Source: Chloroflexota bacterium | GTDB lineage: Bacteria > Chloroflexota > UBA6077 > FW602-bin22 | Assembly: GCA_004297775.1 (NCBI GenBank) | Contig: SCUE01000017.1 | Location: forward strand, 51,887 to 115,886 | DNA: 64,000 bases | Direction of reading: 5' to 3' | Part shown: piece after piece, positions 21,107 through 30,088 of the stretch | How positions within the stretch are numbered: the stretch's first letter is position 1 | Layout of the letters: each line of letters opens with the position of its first letter | Notes under the pieces: model-generated | Database searches by the model: none | Seen by the model: only the letters and a program-made list of their open reading frames with translations | What the model was told of the DNA's origin: nothing | Program-made: the position numbers and the translations under genes

Positions 21107-21451
21107 TCAGACATATGCGCCGTCCTTCAGTTGCGCGATCAGATCGAGCACTCGATCGATCTCGCCGTTGGAGATCAAGTCGGATGGCCTACGCCCGCTC
21201 AGGAGGCGATGGCGCTCGTAGAGCCAGATCCGCGCTTCCTCCGGCGTGTAGATCTCGCCAAGCTCGGTCGCGATGTAGACCAGATCAAGCACTCGCTGCA
21301 GGTGGGCGGACTGTGGCGCGACGCTGGACGAGCGCCAGCGGTGCAGCGTCTGCGGCGTTGTCCCGACCAGGACGGCGACCTCCTTCTCCCGAACACCCGC
21401 CTTCGTGGCGATCGCGTCGAGCCTCTTGGATAGGGGGTTTCCTTCGCTCAT
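21107..21451 (-). CDS. Xre/MbcA/ParS-like antitoxin (RES partner)
   Basis: N-terminal HTH, C-terminal 'TPEEARIWLYERHRLLSGRRPSDLISNGEIDRVLDLI'. Confidence 0.78.
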   Translation of the reverse strand: MSEGNPLSKRLDAIATKAGVREKEVAVLVGTTPQTLHRWRSSSVAPQSAHLQRVLDLVYIATELGEIYTPEEARIWLYERHRLLSGRRPSDLISNGEIDRVLDLIAQLKDGAYV

Positions 21452-21554
21452 CGCACTCGCTCCATCGCCTGGCTCTGACCAAGACGACTCTATCCCAAAA
21501 CTATCACATTCGAGTGACTATTTACGCCACGTCCATTGCGTCGCGCCTGGCTAC

Positions 21555-21790
21555 GTGGTCGGCTCGTCCGTCAGCGCGCCGAATTGGACTGGTACGTCGT
21601 GGCGGATCCGGCGCAGATCGAGATGATCGAGATCGGCTTCCTGAACGGTCGTGAGGAACCGGAGTTGATCGTCCAGGATCAGCCGTCGCAGGGGAGCGTC
21701 TTCACGAACGACGGGCTCTCGTGGAAGGTCCGTCATGTCTTCGGCGGCGGCTGGCTCGACTATCGCGGCGCGGGGCGATCGCCGCGTTGG
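21555..21790 (+). pseudogene. capsid C-terminal relic C
   Basis: Translates VVGSSVSAPNWT-WYVVADPAQIEMIEIGFLNGREEPELIVQDQPSQGSVFTNDGLSWKVRHVFGGGWLDYRGAG, near-identical to the end of 14012-16180 with an in-frame gap and mostly synonymous nucleotide changes. Confidence 0.9.
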
Positions 21791-21929
21791 CTGCGGCGCG
21801 ATCCTGGCTACCGGCCTGGCCCTTGTTCTGAAAGGTGCGAGCGGCCAGGTCGGTACCGTTCATTTGCCATAGTGGGGTCTCGCGTCCAATGGATTCGCAT
21901 CGATCCGGCGAGCTTGGGATACACCGAAG

Positions 21930-22265
21930 TCACTCGAGCAGAGGACGAGCGATTCCACGAATGAGCGCCTCAGTCTCCCGGGGCAGTCGGTCGGCAATCT
22001 CCACATGGCGGGCCTCCCAGTCGACGGACCGAATCTGATCGACGAGCACGACTCCGCGCACGGCGAGTCCGTCTGGCAGCAGAACTTCGAAGGGCCGTCC
22101 CTTCGATCGCGACGTCACCGGCACGGCCAGCGCGAGTCCCGAACGCGCGTTGTACGCTCGCGGCGACAGAATGACCGCCGGCCGATGTCCAGCCTGTTCG
22201 TGATCCGCCTGCGGGTTGAAGTTGAGCCAGACCAGATCACCACGATCGGGTGCAATCGCGGCCAC
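21930..22265 (-). CDS. MazF/PemK family toxin
   Basis: 'DRGDLVWLNFNPQADHEQAGHRPAVILSPRAYN...VPVTSRSKGRPFEV'; GTG start overlapping end of MazE-like gene. Confidence 0.88.
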   Translation of the reverse strand: MAAIAPDRGDLVWLNFNPQADHEQAGHRPAVILSPRAYNARSGLALAVPVTSRSKGRPFEVLLPDGLAVRGVVLVDQIRSVDWEARHVEIADRLPRETEALIRGIARPLLE

Positions 22266-22267
22266 GC

Positions 22268-22582
22268 TTACGAGCTCTGTCCCCGCTCTGCCTGATCCGT
22301 CGGCCACGGCTCCAGCGCCTCGCGTCCGCTGGGCGCGTCGTCGGGCCATGCCTCATTCCCGAACCCGGATTCGGTATCGCCGCCCCGGCCGGCGCCTGGA
22401 TCGCCGAATCCGGCCAGAAGCTCCTCGAGCGTCGGCACGCGCTCGACGGGCGCGGCAATCAGGCGTCCCTGTTGAACCGTCACATCCACTTCAGTGCCCT
22501 GCATAACTCGCGCCTCGTCGGCGAGCGCCTTGGGAATACGCATAGCCAGACTGTTGCCCCACTTCTGCACTGCGACCCGCAT
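22268..22582 (-). CDS. AbrB/MazE-like antitoxin
   Basis: 'MRVAVQKWGNSLAMRIPKALADEARV'. Confidence 0.88.
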   Translation of the reverse strand: MRVAVQKWGNSLAMRIPKALADEARVMQGTEVDVTVQQGRLIAAPVERVPTLEELLAGFGDPGAGRGGDTESGFGNEAWPDDAPSGREALEPWPTDQAERGQSS

Positions 22583-22601
22583 CCCGACCTCCGAATCTCC
22601 G

Positions 22602-22624
22602 ATGTATACACGAAGAGTATACAT
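22602..22624. promoter_or_regulatory. palindromic operator candidate upstream of mazEF-like operon
   Basis: ATGTATAC-N7-GTATACAT, perfect 8-bp arms, 19 bp upstream of the mazE-like ATG. Confidence 0.65.
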
Positions 22625-22653
22625 CCCTCCATTGACCAACTGCGTTTCGCATC

Positions 22654-22776
22654 CGGCCTTGATGCGCAGGTCGTACGCGTCGGTCCAGCGGAGCGTCACG
22701 ACATGGTCACTGTGTCCACGTGTTCGGCGACGGCTGGCTCGACTATCGCGGCGCGTACGGGGCGATCGTGGCGTAG
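22654..22776 (+). pseudogene. capsid 3'-tail relic D plus shared upstream segment
   Basis: 22717-22776 translates HVFGDGWLDYRGAYGAIVA*, one residue different from the capsid C-terminus; 123-bp match to 18541-18663. Confidence 0.85.
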
Positions 22777-23117
22777 GCGGGAACTCGCGAGCGCATCGGT
22801 TTGGAGATGACTCGACGCTCTCGCATTTCTCTACGGGTGCCCGCGCCGGATCAAACCGCCGGCCCTATGGCCGGCGAATCAGGCGATACCGGTCCGTGAA
22901 CGGTCTTCCCGCACAGAAGTCCTTACGACGCGCGATCTCAGCGCGAGGCTCAACTCGGGTTTGGGCCTGATGGTCTCTGGCAATCGCATTGGCATCGGCA
23001 TTGTCAATGTTCGTCTTCCTCCTATTCGCTGTTTCGGTGACGAGCGGCGCTTCAGGTAAGGCTGAATCATCCGAATCGACGCGATCCGAAGCGGCGTAGC
23101 ACTGCCGGTTCGGGATG

Positions 23118-23134
23118 GTCTAGACTATCTAGAC
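23118..23134. promoter_or_regulatory. palindromic operator candidate at Phd/VapC-type locus
   Basis: GTCTAGA-CTA-TCTAGAC, perfect 7-bp arms, one base before the GTG start at 23136. Confidence 0.65.
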
Positions 23135-23135
23135 T

Positions 23136-23390
23136 GTGAAGAACCGAACGGCGTGGCAGTTGCAGGAAGCGAAGCAGAAGTTCAGTCAGGTCGTCCGACA
23201 GGCCCTAGATGAGGGACCCCAGATCGTCACCCGCCACGGCGAGGCGGTGGTGGTGATCGTGGCCGCGGCCGAATTTGCGCACCTGACACGATCACGGATC
23301 GAATTCAACGAGTTCCTGCTGTCCGGTCCGCCTACCGACGACATTGATGTCGAGCGCGATCGCGCGTCGTTCAGAGAGATCGAACTGTGA
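23136..23390 (+). CDS. Phd/YefM family antitoxin
   Basis: 'WQLQEAKQKFSQVVRQALDEGPQIVTRHGEAVVVIVAAAEF'. Confidence 0.9.
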   Translation: MKNRTAWQLQEAKQKFSQVVRQALDEGPQIVTRHGEAVVVIVAAAEFAHLTRSRIEFNEFLLSGPPTDDIDVERDRASFREIEL

Positions 23391-23794
23391 CGTATCTGCT
23401 CGACACAAACGTCGTGTCCGAGGCACGCCGGCTCAACGGCAGCCCACAGGTAAAGTCATGGGTTCGGTCGACACCCGCTAGCACGTGCTTCCTGAGTGTC
23501 CTCACCATCGGCGAGATTCGGCGCGGTGTCGAACTGCTCCGTCGGCACGACCCGATGCAGGCGGAATCTCACGATCGGTGGCTGAGCCAGCTTTCCGACG
23601 AATACGCGGACCGGCTTCTTCCCGTAACTCCCCGGATCGCCGAGGAATGGGGCCTCCTGAACGCGCCCAACCCGCTTCCCGCGGTCGATAGCCTGATTGC
23701 CGCGACCGCCCTCGTCCATGGCCTCATCCTCGTGACGCGGAATGTCGCCGACGTTCGCGCGACAGGCGTTCAAGTCGTCAATCCATTCACATAG
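23387..23794 (+). CDS. PIN-domain toxin (VapC-like)
   Basis: 'MTYLLDTNVVSEARR...FLSVLTIGEIRRGVELL...AVDSLIAATALVHGLILVTRN'; overlaps antitoxin by 4 nt. Confidence 0.93.
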   Translation: MTYLLDTNVVSEARRLNGSPQVKSWVRSTPASTCFLSVLTIGEIRRGVELLRRHDPMQAESHDRWLSQLSDEYADRLLPVTPRIAEEWGLLNAPNPLPAVDSLIAATALVHGLILVTRNVADVRATGVQVVNPFT

Positions 23795-23916
23795 CGTGGA
23801 TTCGAGGACGACGCGACGGTTCAAGCCCTGTGCGCGGTAGACCGCGAAAGGCGTCGAGTCGTTACTTCGTCCCATCAGGTTGACTTGTACAGTTGATCTT
23901 GCAGTCTCCGTGGGAC

Positions 23917-24780
23917 CTAACGGAAACTATCGAAGTTGATCTGATCGAACCATCGTTCAATCGTATCGTGATGCTCATCAGACTCACGAATGAGCCGATC
24001 AACTCCGCTCTTGAGGTCAACGTAGTAGCGCGAATTCACGATAATGACGTCGCGATCGCTGACCGTGAGGCCCGCGGGTCGATCACGGCGAATCCGATCA
24101 TCTGTCATCGGGCCATCCTCTCCCACGATCACAAAGCGAGGTCGTCTCTTGGGCGCATATTCGTGGACGAGACCGTTGCGTAGGAGATCGTAAAGGCTGC
24201 TATCTCTCCCCTTCTCCTGACTCACGATGCTCGCGTACGGCTCGCCCATGCCCCAACACATGAAGGCATCAAACGCCTCTCGCGGATCCTTCCTGCCAGT
24301 CAAGAAGTGACCCCAGAACTCGGTATATACGACGAGTCCGAGTGCGGTCAGGAAATTTGTCCGAGCTGCAAAGATCGATCGGTGAAGGTCGTTCATTTGG
24401 AAATCGCGCGCCAGTCTCAGTCTCGACGCAATCTCCTGAGCGCGCGGAGGCGCACGGAGTCGCCACCGATCATCGGCCACTTCAACTTCCAAATTGTGCG
24501 CGCGCGCCACGGCGCGATAGCCATCGGAAAGGCTCGTCGGGATGCCCACGACCTCGAGTCCATGGCGGCGAATCGCTTCCGGCCAGCGCTCATCAATGAC
24601 ATTGAGCATCTCATCGAAGAACGACGGCGTGATGACGCGGGCACCGGTCAGGTCAACGCATGGGGAGTCGGAGTCCTCGAACCCCGGATCAAACGTGTCG
24701 CTCAGGACTCGTCGAGCGACCTCACGCGTGGATAACACCCGCGGCGCTTCCGGCGCAGATAGGATCATCGTTCGGTTCAC
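23917..24780 (-). CDS. STAS-like (DUF4325-type) N-terminal domain fused to putative HEPN-like domain
   Basis: 'SPCVDLTGARVITPSFFDEMLNVI' STAS-like; C-terminal 'DSSLYDLLRNGLVHEYAPKRRP' carries R-x4-H. Confidence 0.5.
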   Translation of the reverse strand: MNRTMILSAPEAPRVLSTREVARRVLSDTFDPGFEDSDSPCVDLTGARVITPSFFDEMLNVIDERWPEAIRRHGLEVVGIPTSLSDGYRAVARAHNLEVEVADDRWRLRAPPRAQEIASRLRLARDFQMNDLHRSIFAARTNFLTALGLVVYTEFWGHFLTGRKDPREAFDAFMCWGMGEPYASIVSQEKGRDSSLYDLLRNGLVHEYAPKRRPRFVIVGEDGPMTDDRIRRDRPAGLTVSDRDVIIVNSRYYVDLKSGVDRLIRESDEHHDTIERWFDQINFDSFR

Positions 24781-25766
24781 GATCGAGAGAGTGTCGGGAT
24801 GGACGCATGTGCCAGCGTGCCCGGGAACAGGGGCGAGCGGAGTGCCGAGAGTTCGCCCGATTCTCCAACACGAAGCGCGCCGATTCCCGAGTGCAGGAGT
24901 AGTTGCCTTCCTGGCACCGCCTGGATGTCTGTCGCAATTGCAAAGAGTCCGATCCCGCGAGTCGGGTCCCCAGTCCCTGAAACGCGCTCACGCACAGCGT
25001 GATCGAGCGCGGTCCAGTCGTAACGCGCGGCCCGCTCATTCGACTGATTTCGGGCCAATGCCGCGCGAACGCCAATACCACCATCCGCAACCACGATGTG
25101 AATTGTGCCCTTCGCATCCATCTCGACAAGGGCGAGGCCGCCAATCGATGAAGCGGCGTGCTGCACGACGTTCGCGGCAAGCTCGGCGAGAACTTCGATC
25201 GCGAGAGTCACCAGGTTCACCGGGACACTGCGCCAGCCCGGCTGATCAGCAACATGATTGATCAAATCCTCCGTCGGCGCTGCAAACACCGTAATCGGCA
25301 GAATGACTCGGGCGCCTGGCGCTCGGAACCGGAGTCCGGTCATGTCAACACTGACATTCGCGTCGAGCAAGGCCTGACACAGGCCAACATCAACAAGGTG
25401 TTGCGCGACGCCGGTGTTCTCGGGAACGAGCAACTCCGCTGACCAGCCGGCTCGTTTCGCCAACTGTAGATAGATCGCCGCCCACAGGATAGCCGGACCA
25501 TTGATGAACTCGACGCGCCGAAGATCAACTTCGACAGCATCCAGGGCGGTTGCCGCCAGCCGAGGATCGTGACCGGCCTCAGCCGTGCGCAGTTGGGCCG
25601 CGTGCCCGAACCGGGGTGGCGGCGTGATTCGATGGGTCAACGTTCCGAAGTATGGAGATTTGGCACGCGTGCGCGCCCGAACCGGGGCTGTGCCGCTCTG
25701 GTCAAGAATCCCAACCGGCGACTCGCGGCGCGGGCCGGCACATCGCGCGAACGATAATGTGAGCAA
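24777..25766 (-). CDS. STAS-like domain + GHKL (HATPase_c) ATPase
   Basis: 'VEVDLRRVEFINGPAILWAAIYLQL' STAS-like; 'VLAELAANVVQHA', 'VVADGGIGV', 'TRGIGLFAI' = N/G1/G2 boxes. True start may be downstream of 25766. Confidence 0.65.
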   Translation of the reverse strand: MLTLSFARCAGPRRESPVGILDQSGTAPVRARTRAKSPYFGTLTHRITPPPRFGHAAQLRTAEAGHDPRLAATALDAVEVDLRRVEFINGPAILWAAIYLQLAKRAGWSAELLVPENTGVAQHLVDVGLCQALLDANVSVDMTGLRFRAPGARVILPITVFAAPTEDLINHVADQPGWRSVPVNLVTLAIEVLAELAANVVQHAASSIGGLALVEMDAKGTIHIVVADGGIGVRAALARNQSNERAARYDWTALDHAVRERVSGTGDPTRGIGLFAIATDIQAVPGRQLLLHSGIGALRVGESGELSALRSPLFPGTLAHASIPTLSRS

Positions 25767-25866
25767 GTCGCGACGTGCGGCGCACTGGAACTGGAATTGC
25801 TGTTCAGTGCCCGCGATGCTGGCGACGTCAACCTCACGCGTCGACGACTGCTGGGACTACCCATCG
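25761..25866 (+). pseudogene. internal fragment of a VapC-like PIN toxin
   Basis: EQVATCGALELELLFSARDAGDVNLTRRRLLGLPIG aligns to the VapC at 29428-29853 (DQVATCGVFELEILYSARDARDFAGVRHELLGLPRF). Confidence 0.7.
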
Positions 25867-25903
25867 GTCACCAACTCGTGCCGCCTTCGCAAGTGCGCCG
25901 GGC

Positions 25904-26788
25904 TCAGGTCCGGCCGGCCGACTCGCGAGCCACCTGGATGAGCGCCGACAGGTCCCAGTCGCCGCGCCCATGTGCGACCGCGCTCAGCAGTCGATCGCGC
26001 ACCAGACTCGCGATCGGCGTTGGCGCAGACGCGTCCGCCGCGAGGCCGAGCGCGAGACCGGCGTCCTTCAACGCCATCGCAGTCGCGAAACCCGCCGGTT
26101 GGAACGCGCCGCGCAACATTCGACCACCGTATCCTTCGTAGATCGGCGTCGGGAACAGCATCTTCCCGATCTCGAAGTAGCGCTCGGCCGCCAGACCATT
26201 CGCCTCAGCCAACGTGAGAGCTTCCGCGACGGCCTCAACGGTGCTGAGCAACAGAAAGTTCGACATGATCTTGGCGACATTCGCGAGCCCCGGGTCCTCG
26301 CCCAACCAGCTGTGACCTCGACCCAGCGCCGCGAAGATCGGCTGACAGCGCGCCTCATGGGCGACCCGGCCCGCTGCCAGAATCCAGAGCGAGCCGCTGG
26401 CGGCAACATCCGGGCGCCCCATCACGGGTGCCGCGACCAAATCCGCGCCGCGGGCCCGATGCGCCGCGCATACCTCGCGCGTGACGTTGGGAGAAACCGT
26501 ACTCATGGCAATGTGCAGCGCCCCATTCGCCATGGCATCGACCAGACCACCCGGTTCGAGCGCGACCGATCGGAGCGCTGCGTCGTCGGACAGCATGCTG
26601 ATGACGATTTCTGCACCGATCGCGGCCTCGGCGGCGCGGGCGAAAGCCGGTACGCCACGCGCGAGGAACGTGGCACGTCGCGCCTCGCCGCGATTCGCAA
26701 CCCGCGTGTTAAATCCTGCGCCGATCAGCCGGTCGGCCATTGCCGCGCCCATATTCCCCAGCCCGATCAATGCCACTGTCGCCGCCAT
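25904..26788 (-). CDS. 3-hydroxyisobutyrate dehydrogenase-like NAD(P)-dependent oxidoreductase
   Basis: 'VALIGLGNMGAAMADRLIGAGF', 'APVMGRPDVAASGSLWILAAG', 'KDAGLALGLA'. Confidence 0.88.
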   Translation of the reverse strand: MAATVALIGLGNMGAAMADRLIGAGFNTRVANRGEARRATFLARGVPAFARAAEAAIGAEIVISMLSDDAALRSVALEPGGLVDAMANGALHIAMSTVSPNVTREVCAAHRARGADLVAAPVMGRPDVAASGSLWILAAGRVAHEARCQPIFAALGRGHSWLGEDPGLANVAKIMSNFLLLSTVEAVAEALTLAEANGLAAERYFEIGKMLFPTPIYEGYGGRMLRGAFQPAGFATAMALKDAGLALGLAADASAPTPIASLVRDRLLSAVAHGRGDWDLSALIQVARESAGRT

Positions 26789-27024
26789 CAGTCGATCTCC
26801 CGTTCGCGTGCGTGCATTGTCGACGGTGGCCGCGCTCGGTTTGCCTACCGGCGTTTGATGGCCAATGGTGTACAAGGCTTCGGGCACGACGGGCACACCG
26901 CCGACAGGTATCTCCGGCGATTCGCGCGATGCCCGAAAGATCCCCGGCGCGCGGGAGTGCGATCCAGTTGCACGGCGAAAATGGCGGCACCGTTCGGACG
27001 AAATTGGCAAGGAGACGACCACGC

Positions 27025-27420
27025 ATGCGCAACAGGCTTCTCTGGATCGGCCAAGGGGTTCTGGCATGGGCATTTCTGTTCAACGGCGCCATCAAGATCA
27101 TCCTGTCGCCGGCTGATTTGGCAGTGAGCGGACCGGCGAATCTCTGGGCCGCCGACGCGCCGCCTCTCCTGGTGATCGTCGTTGGCATCATCGAACTTGC
27201 CGGCGCGTTGGGCGTCGTGCTGCCCTGGTTGACCGGCCGCCAACGCCATCTCACCGCGTGGGCGGGCGGCGGTCTTGCTCTGATCATGCTCGTCGCCGCA
27301 ATTCTCCACGTGACCCGGGCCGAATTCTCCATCGTCCCATTGAACGTGATCCTGGCGGCGATCGGCGTTGCGGTGTTCCTCGGCCGGCGCGTGAAGGCGT
27401 CCGGAACCGCGGCGGGGTGA
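27025..27420 (+). CDS. DoxX-like membrane protein
   Basis: Four TM helices, 'AWAFLFNGAIKI...GIIELAGALGVVLP'. Confidence 0.78.
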   Translation: MRNRLLWIGQGVLAWAFLFNGAIKIILSPADLAVSGPANLWAADAPPLLVIVVGIIELAGALGVVLPWLTGRQRHLTAWAGGGLALIMLVAAILHVTRAEFSIVPLNVILAAIGVAVFLGRRVKASGTAAG

Positions 27421-27480
27421 ACCCAGGGGCGCTCGCCAGCCGGCTGGCGGGCGCCTCCAATCTGGGACACACTTGGCGGG

Positions 27481-29010
27481 TTGATGGGGCACATGGCCCA
27501 GGGTCTGCTGCTGCTGGCGGTTGTCCTGTCGCTTCGCCCCAGTGTCCACGCACAGACGGCGTGGCAGGACCTGACTGTCGAGACCGGCGCGGGCGCGATC
27601 GCCGGCCGCCAACAGTTCGGCCTGGCGGCTGCGCCAGATGGGACAATCTACCTTTACGGTGGCCTCCGCAACGGGACCGCGCTAGATGATCTCTGGTCCC
27701 TGCCGGCGGAGGGACGCTGGCGGCAACTTCAGCCGGCACCCGCGGACGCGCCACCGCCGCTGGTCGAACCACACCTGACGGTGGACCGGGCCGGCCGCCT
27801 GTATGAATATGGCGGCATACGTCAGGATGGCCGGCACATCGGTGATCTGTACCGCTTCGATCCGACTTCCGAACGGTGGGCGCGCATTCCCGGCGCCGGC
27901 CCACCGGCCAGGCAGGATCACGGATTCGTCGCCGATCCGGCGGGCGACGCTCTCTACGTGTTCGGCGGCGAAGGCGCCGACGGCAACCGGCGCAATGACT
28001 TCTGGCGCTACGACATCGCGCGCGCCGAATGGGTTGACCTGACCGAACCGTCCGGGGCGTGGGCGATCCAGCCGCGCGAACTGTATAACCTCACACTGGA
28101 TGGTCACGGACACCTTTACCTGTTCGGCGGGACCATCGATGGTGGCGACAGCTACCCACGCCGTCTGAACGACTTCTGGCGCTACGACATCACCTCGGGG
28201 CTCTGGGAGTCACTCACCACCGCATCCGGGTCAGCGACAGTGCCCGGCCGCCACTACTACGGCCAGGTTGCCGACGCGGACGGCGCCTTCTACGTGCTGG
28301 GTGGTTTCATTCCCTCGGAGTCAACTGACCAGTTGAGCGAGGTAGCGGGCGACCTCTGGATCTACGATCCCGCGCGCGGTGTCTGGGTGAACGGCACATC
28401 GCTGGCCGCGCCAGTGCTTCCCCGGGTCCCCTATGCGCTGGTCTGGGACCCGCGAAACCGGGCGATCGCGCTGTTTGGCGGTGCGCGACCAGATTCCTCG
28501 GGCACGCTCGCGCCGGTCGCCGACTACTGGCGCTGGTCTCCGACAGGCTGGTCACAAACGGGTCCACGATCGCGAATCGACGAGTCGGGCGGCGACGTCC
28601 GATCAGCCGATAGCGCCCTGGTCCTCGCCCTACCGGTTGGCGCCCTGAACGGCGAGCACGCCGTCTCCATCGGCTGGACCGGCCCGCCAACGATCGACGG
28701 AGCTTCGACACGGGCTGGGGTCGAGATTCGCGTCGACGGGGCGGCCGACGGCCACTTCGCGCGAAACACCGACTTGATGATCCGGGTGGACCAGATTCCG
28801 AACGGCCCCATTCTCCGGGAACCGGTCGAGCTCAGGCGTCAGGACCTCCCCAACCGATGGGTCAGTGTGCCGGGTCGGCTGAGATCGGACGGACACACGT
28901 TTGGCGCACGGATCAGCGACGCGGGCAGCTACGCCGTGATCGTCCCGCCGCATTTCACGACGCTGCTCCCGATGCTTCCACACACGCGGATGGCAGCGGG
29001 CAGCGGGTAG
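27481..29010 (+). CDS. secreted Kelch-repeat beta-propeller protein
   Basis: Signal peptide plus repeated 'YLYGG.../YVFGGEG.../YLFGGT.../YVLGGF.../ALFGGA' blades. Confidence 0.85.
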   Translation: MMGHMAQGLLLLAVVLSLRPSVHAQTAWQDLTVETGAGAIAGRQQFGLAAAPDGTIYLYGGLRNGTALDDLWSLPAEGRWRQLQPAPADAPPPLVEPHLTVDRAGRLYEYGGIRQDGRHIGDLYRFDPTSERWARIPGAGPPARQDHGFVADPAGDALYVFGGEGADGNRRNDFWRYDIARAEWVDLTEPSGAWAIQPRELYNLTLDGHGHLYLFGGTIDGGDSYPRRLNDFWRYDITSGLWESLTTASGSATVPGRHYYGQVADADGAFYVLGGFIPSESTDQLSEVAGDLWIYDPARGVWVNGTSLAAPVLPRVPYALVWDPRNRAIALFGGARPDSSGTLAPVADYWRWSPTGWSQTGPRSRIDESGGDVRSADSALVLALPVGALNGEHAVSIGWTGPPTIDGASTRAGVEIRVDGAADGHFARNTDLMIRVDQIPNGPILREPVELRRQDLPNRWVSVPGRLRSDGHTFGARISDAGSYAVIVPPHFTTLLPMLPHTRMAAGSG

Positions 29011-29098
29011 CGCCCCGTCGCGGCCGCGCACCGGCGGCGATCACTCGATACGCGCGCCCACGGCTCATCGACGAAATCGGCAAACGCGGATACGAGCC

Positions 29099-29140
29099 TG
29101 GATCGAGTATCTCGGCGCGTACGGTGTGCTCGTGACGTAG
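29099..29140 (+). pseudogene. capsid 3'-tail relic E (weaker)
   Basis: WIEYLGAYGVLVT* versus WLDYRGAYGAIVA*; 35/42 nt identical ungapped by manual count, ending at the stop. Confidence 0.5.
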
Positions 29141-29170
29141 GACGTGGCCAACCATTCCTCTCAGCGTATT

Positions 29171-29199
29171 GCTATCCAGAATCCGAGATATTGGATAGC
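29171..29199. promoter_or_regulatory. inverted repeat upstream of VapBC-like locus
   Basis: GCTATCCA-N13-TGGATAGC, perfect 8-bp arms. Confidence 0.55.
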
Positions 29200-29230
29200 C
29201 GACAATCAGTCTTCGCAGTATATTATCGAC

Positions 29231-29437
29231 GTGAGAAAGACGACCATCGAGATTGACGACGATCTCCTTGCGCAAGCCGAAGTGATTCTGGGCACGAAAG
29301 GGATCAAGGCCACCGTGCATCGCGCGCTGGACGATGTCGTGCGGCGCGAGTTGCGGTTGCAGCTCCTGGAGCGCCTGAAGCGCATGGACGGTCTCGATCT
29401 GGATGATCCTGAGGTAATGGCCGGGGCGTGGCGGTAG
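29231..29437 (+). CDS. VapB-type antitoxin
   Basis: 'VRKTTIEIDDDLLAQAEVILGTKGIKATVHRALDDVVRRELR'; GTG start. Confidence 0.85.
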   Translation: MRKTTIEIDDDLLAQAEVILGTKGIKATVHRALDDVVRRELRLQLLERLKRMDGLDLDDPEVMAGAWR

Positions 29438-29853
29438 CCAGTCCGGCCTACGTCGTTGACAAGAGCGCCTTCACCCGGCTGCGTCACGGGAGTGTCGAAG
29501 CCGTTCTGGCACCCCTTGTGGCGCGCGATCAAGTCGCGACGTGCGGCGTTTTCGAGCTGGAGATTCTCTACAGCGCCCGAGATGCGCGGGACTTCGCAGG
29601 CGTTCGCCACGAGCTGCTCGGCCTGCCACGCTTCGACTTCGCGCAAACCGACTTCGATCGCGCGATTGAGGTCCTCGGGATGCTCGCCATCCGCGGCCAG
29701 CATCGCGCGGGCGGACTATCGGACCTCTTGCTGGCCGCTATCGCCGAGCGCCACGCGGTCACGGTCCTCCACTACGACGCCCACTTCGATCTGATTGCCG
29801 CGGTGACGAATCAGCCGACGCGGTGGGTGGTTCCGCGCGGCAGCGTGGCCTGA
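29428..29853 (+). CDS. VapC-type PIN-domain toxin
   Basis: 'YVVDKSAFTRL', 'CGVFELEILYSAR', 'GLSDLLLAAIAERHAVTVLHYDAHFDLIA'. Confidence 0.88.
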   Translation: MAVASPAYVVDKSAFTRLRHGSVEAVLAPLVARDQVATCGVFELEILYSARDARDFAGVRHELLGLPRFDFAQTDFDRAIEVLGMLAIRGQHRAGGLSDLLLAAIAERHAVTVLHYDAHFDLIAAVTNQPTRWVVPRGSVA

Positions 29854-29934
29854 CGCCTGCCCTGGCACCGACGATTCGCTGAGCCGAACTGCACGCTTAG
29901 ATTCGTCAACGCCGCGCAAACTTGAGGTGCGTTA

Positions 29935-29990
29935 CCTTCGGCGCGTGCGACGAGTTGATCATCGAGCCGTAGAGTCAATTTCGTCTGCAT
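29935..29990 (-). pseudogene. 5' fragment of a VapB-like antitoxin gene
   Basis: MQTKLTLRLDDQLVARAEGN resembles a VapB N-terminus, then loses similarity. Confidence 0.45.
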
Positions 29991-30088
29991 GACGTACTGT
30001 TCTGTCAATTGTATACGGCAGGCATCGCTCAACGTGATTCCGCGGCGATCACAGCACCCGCACCGATCGCGAACACGGTGCTGGATCG

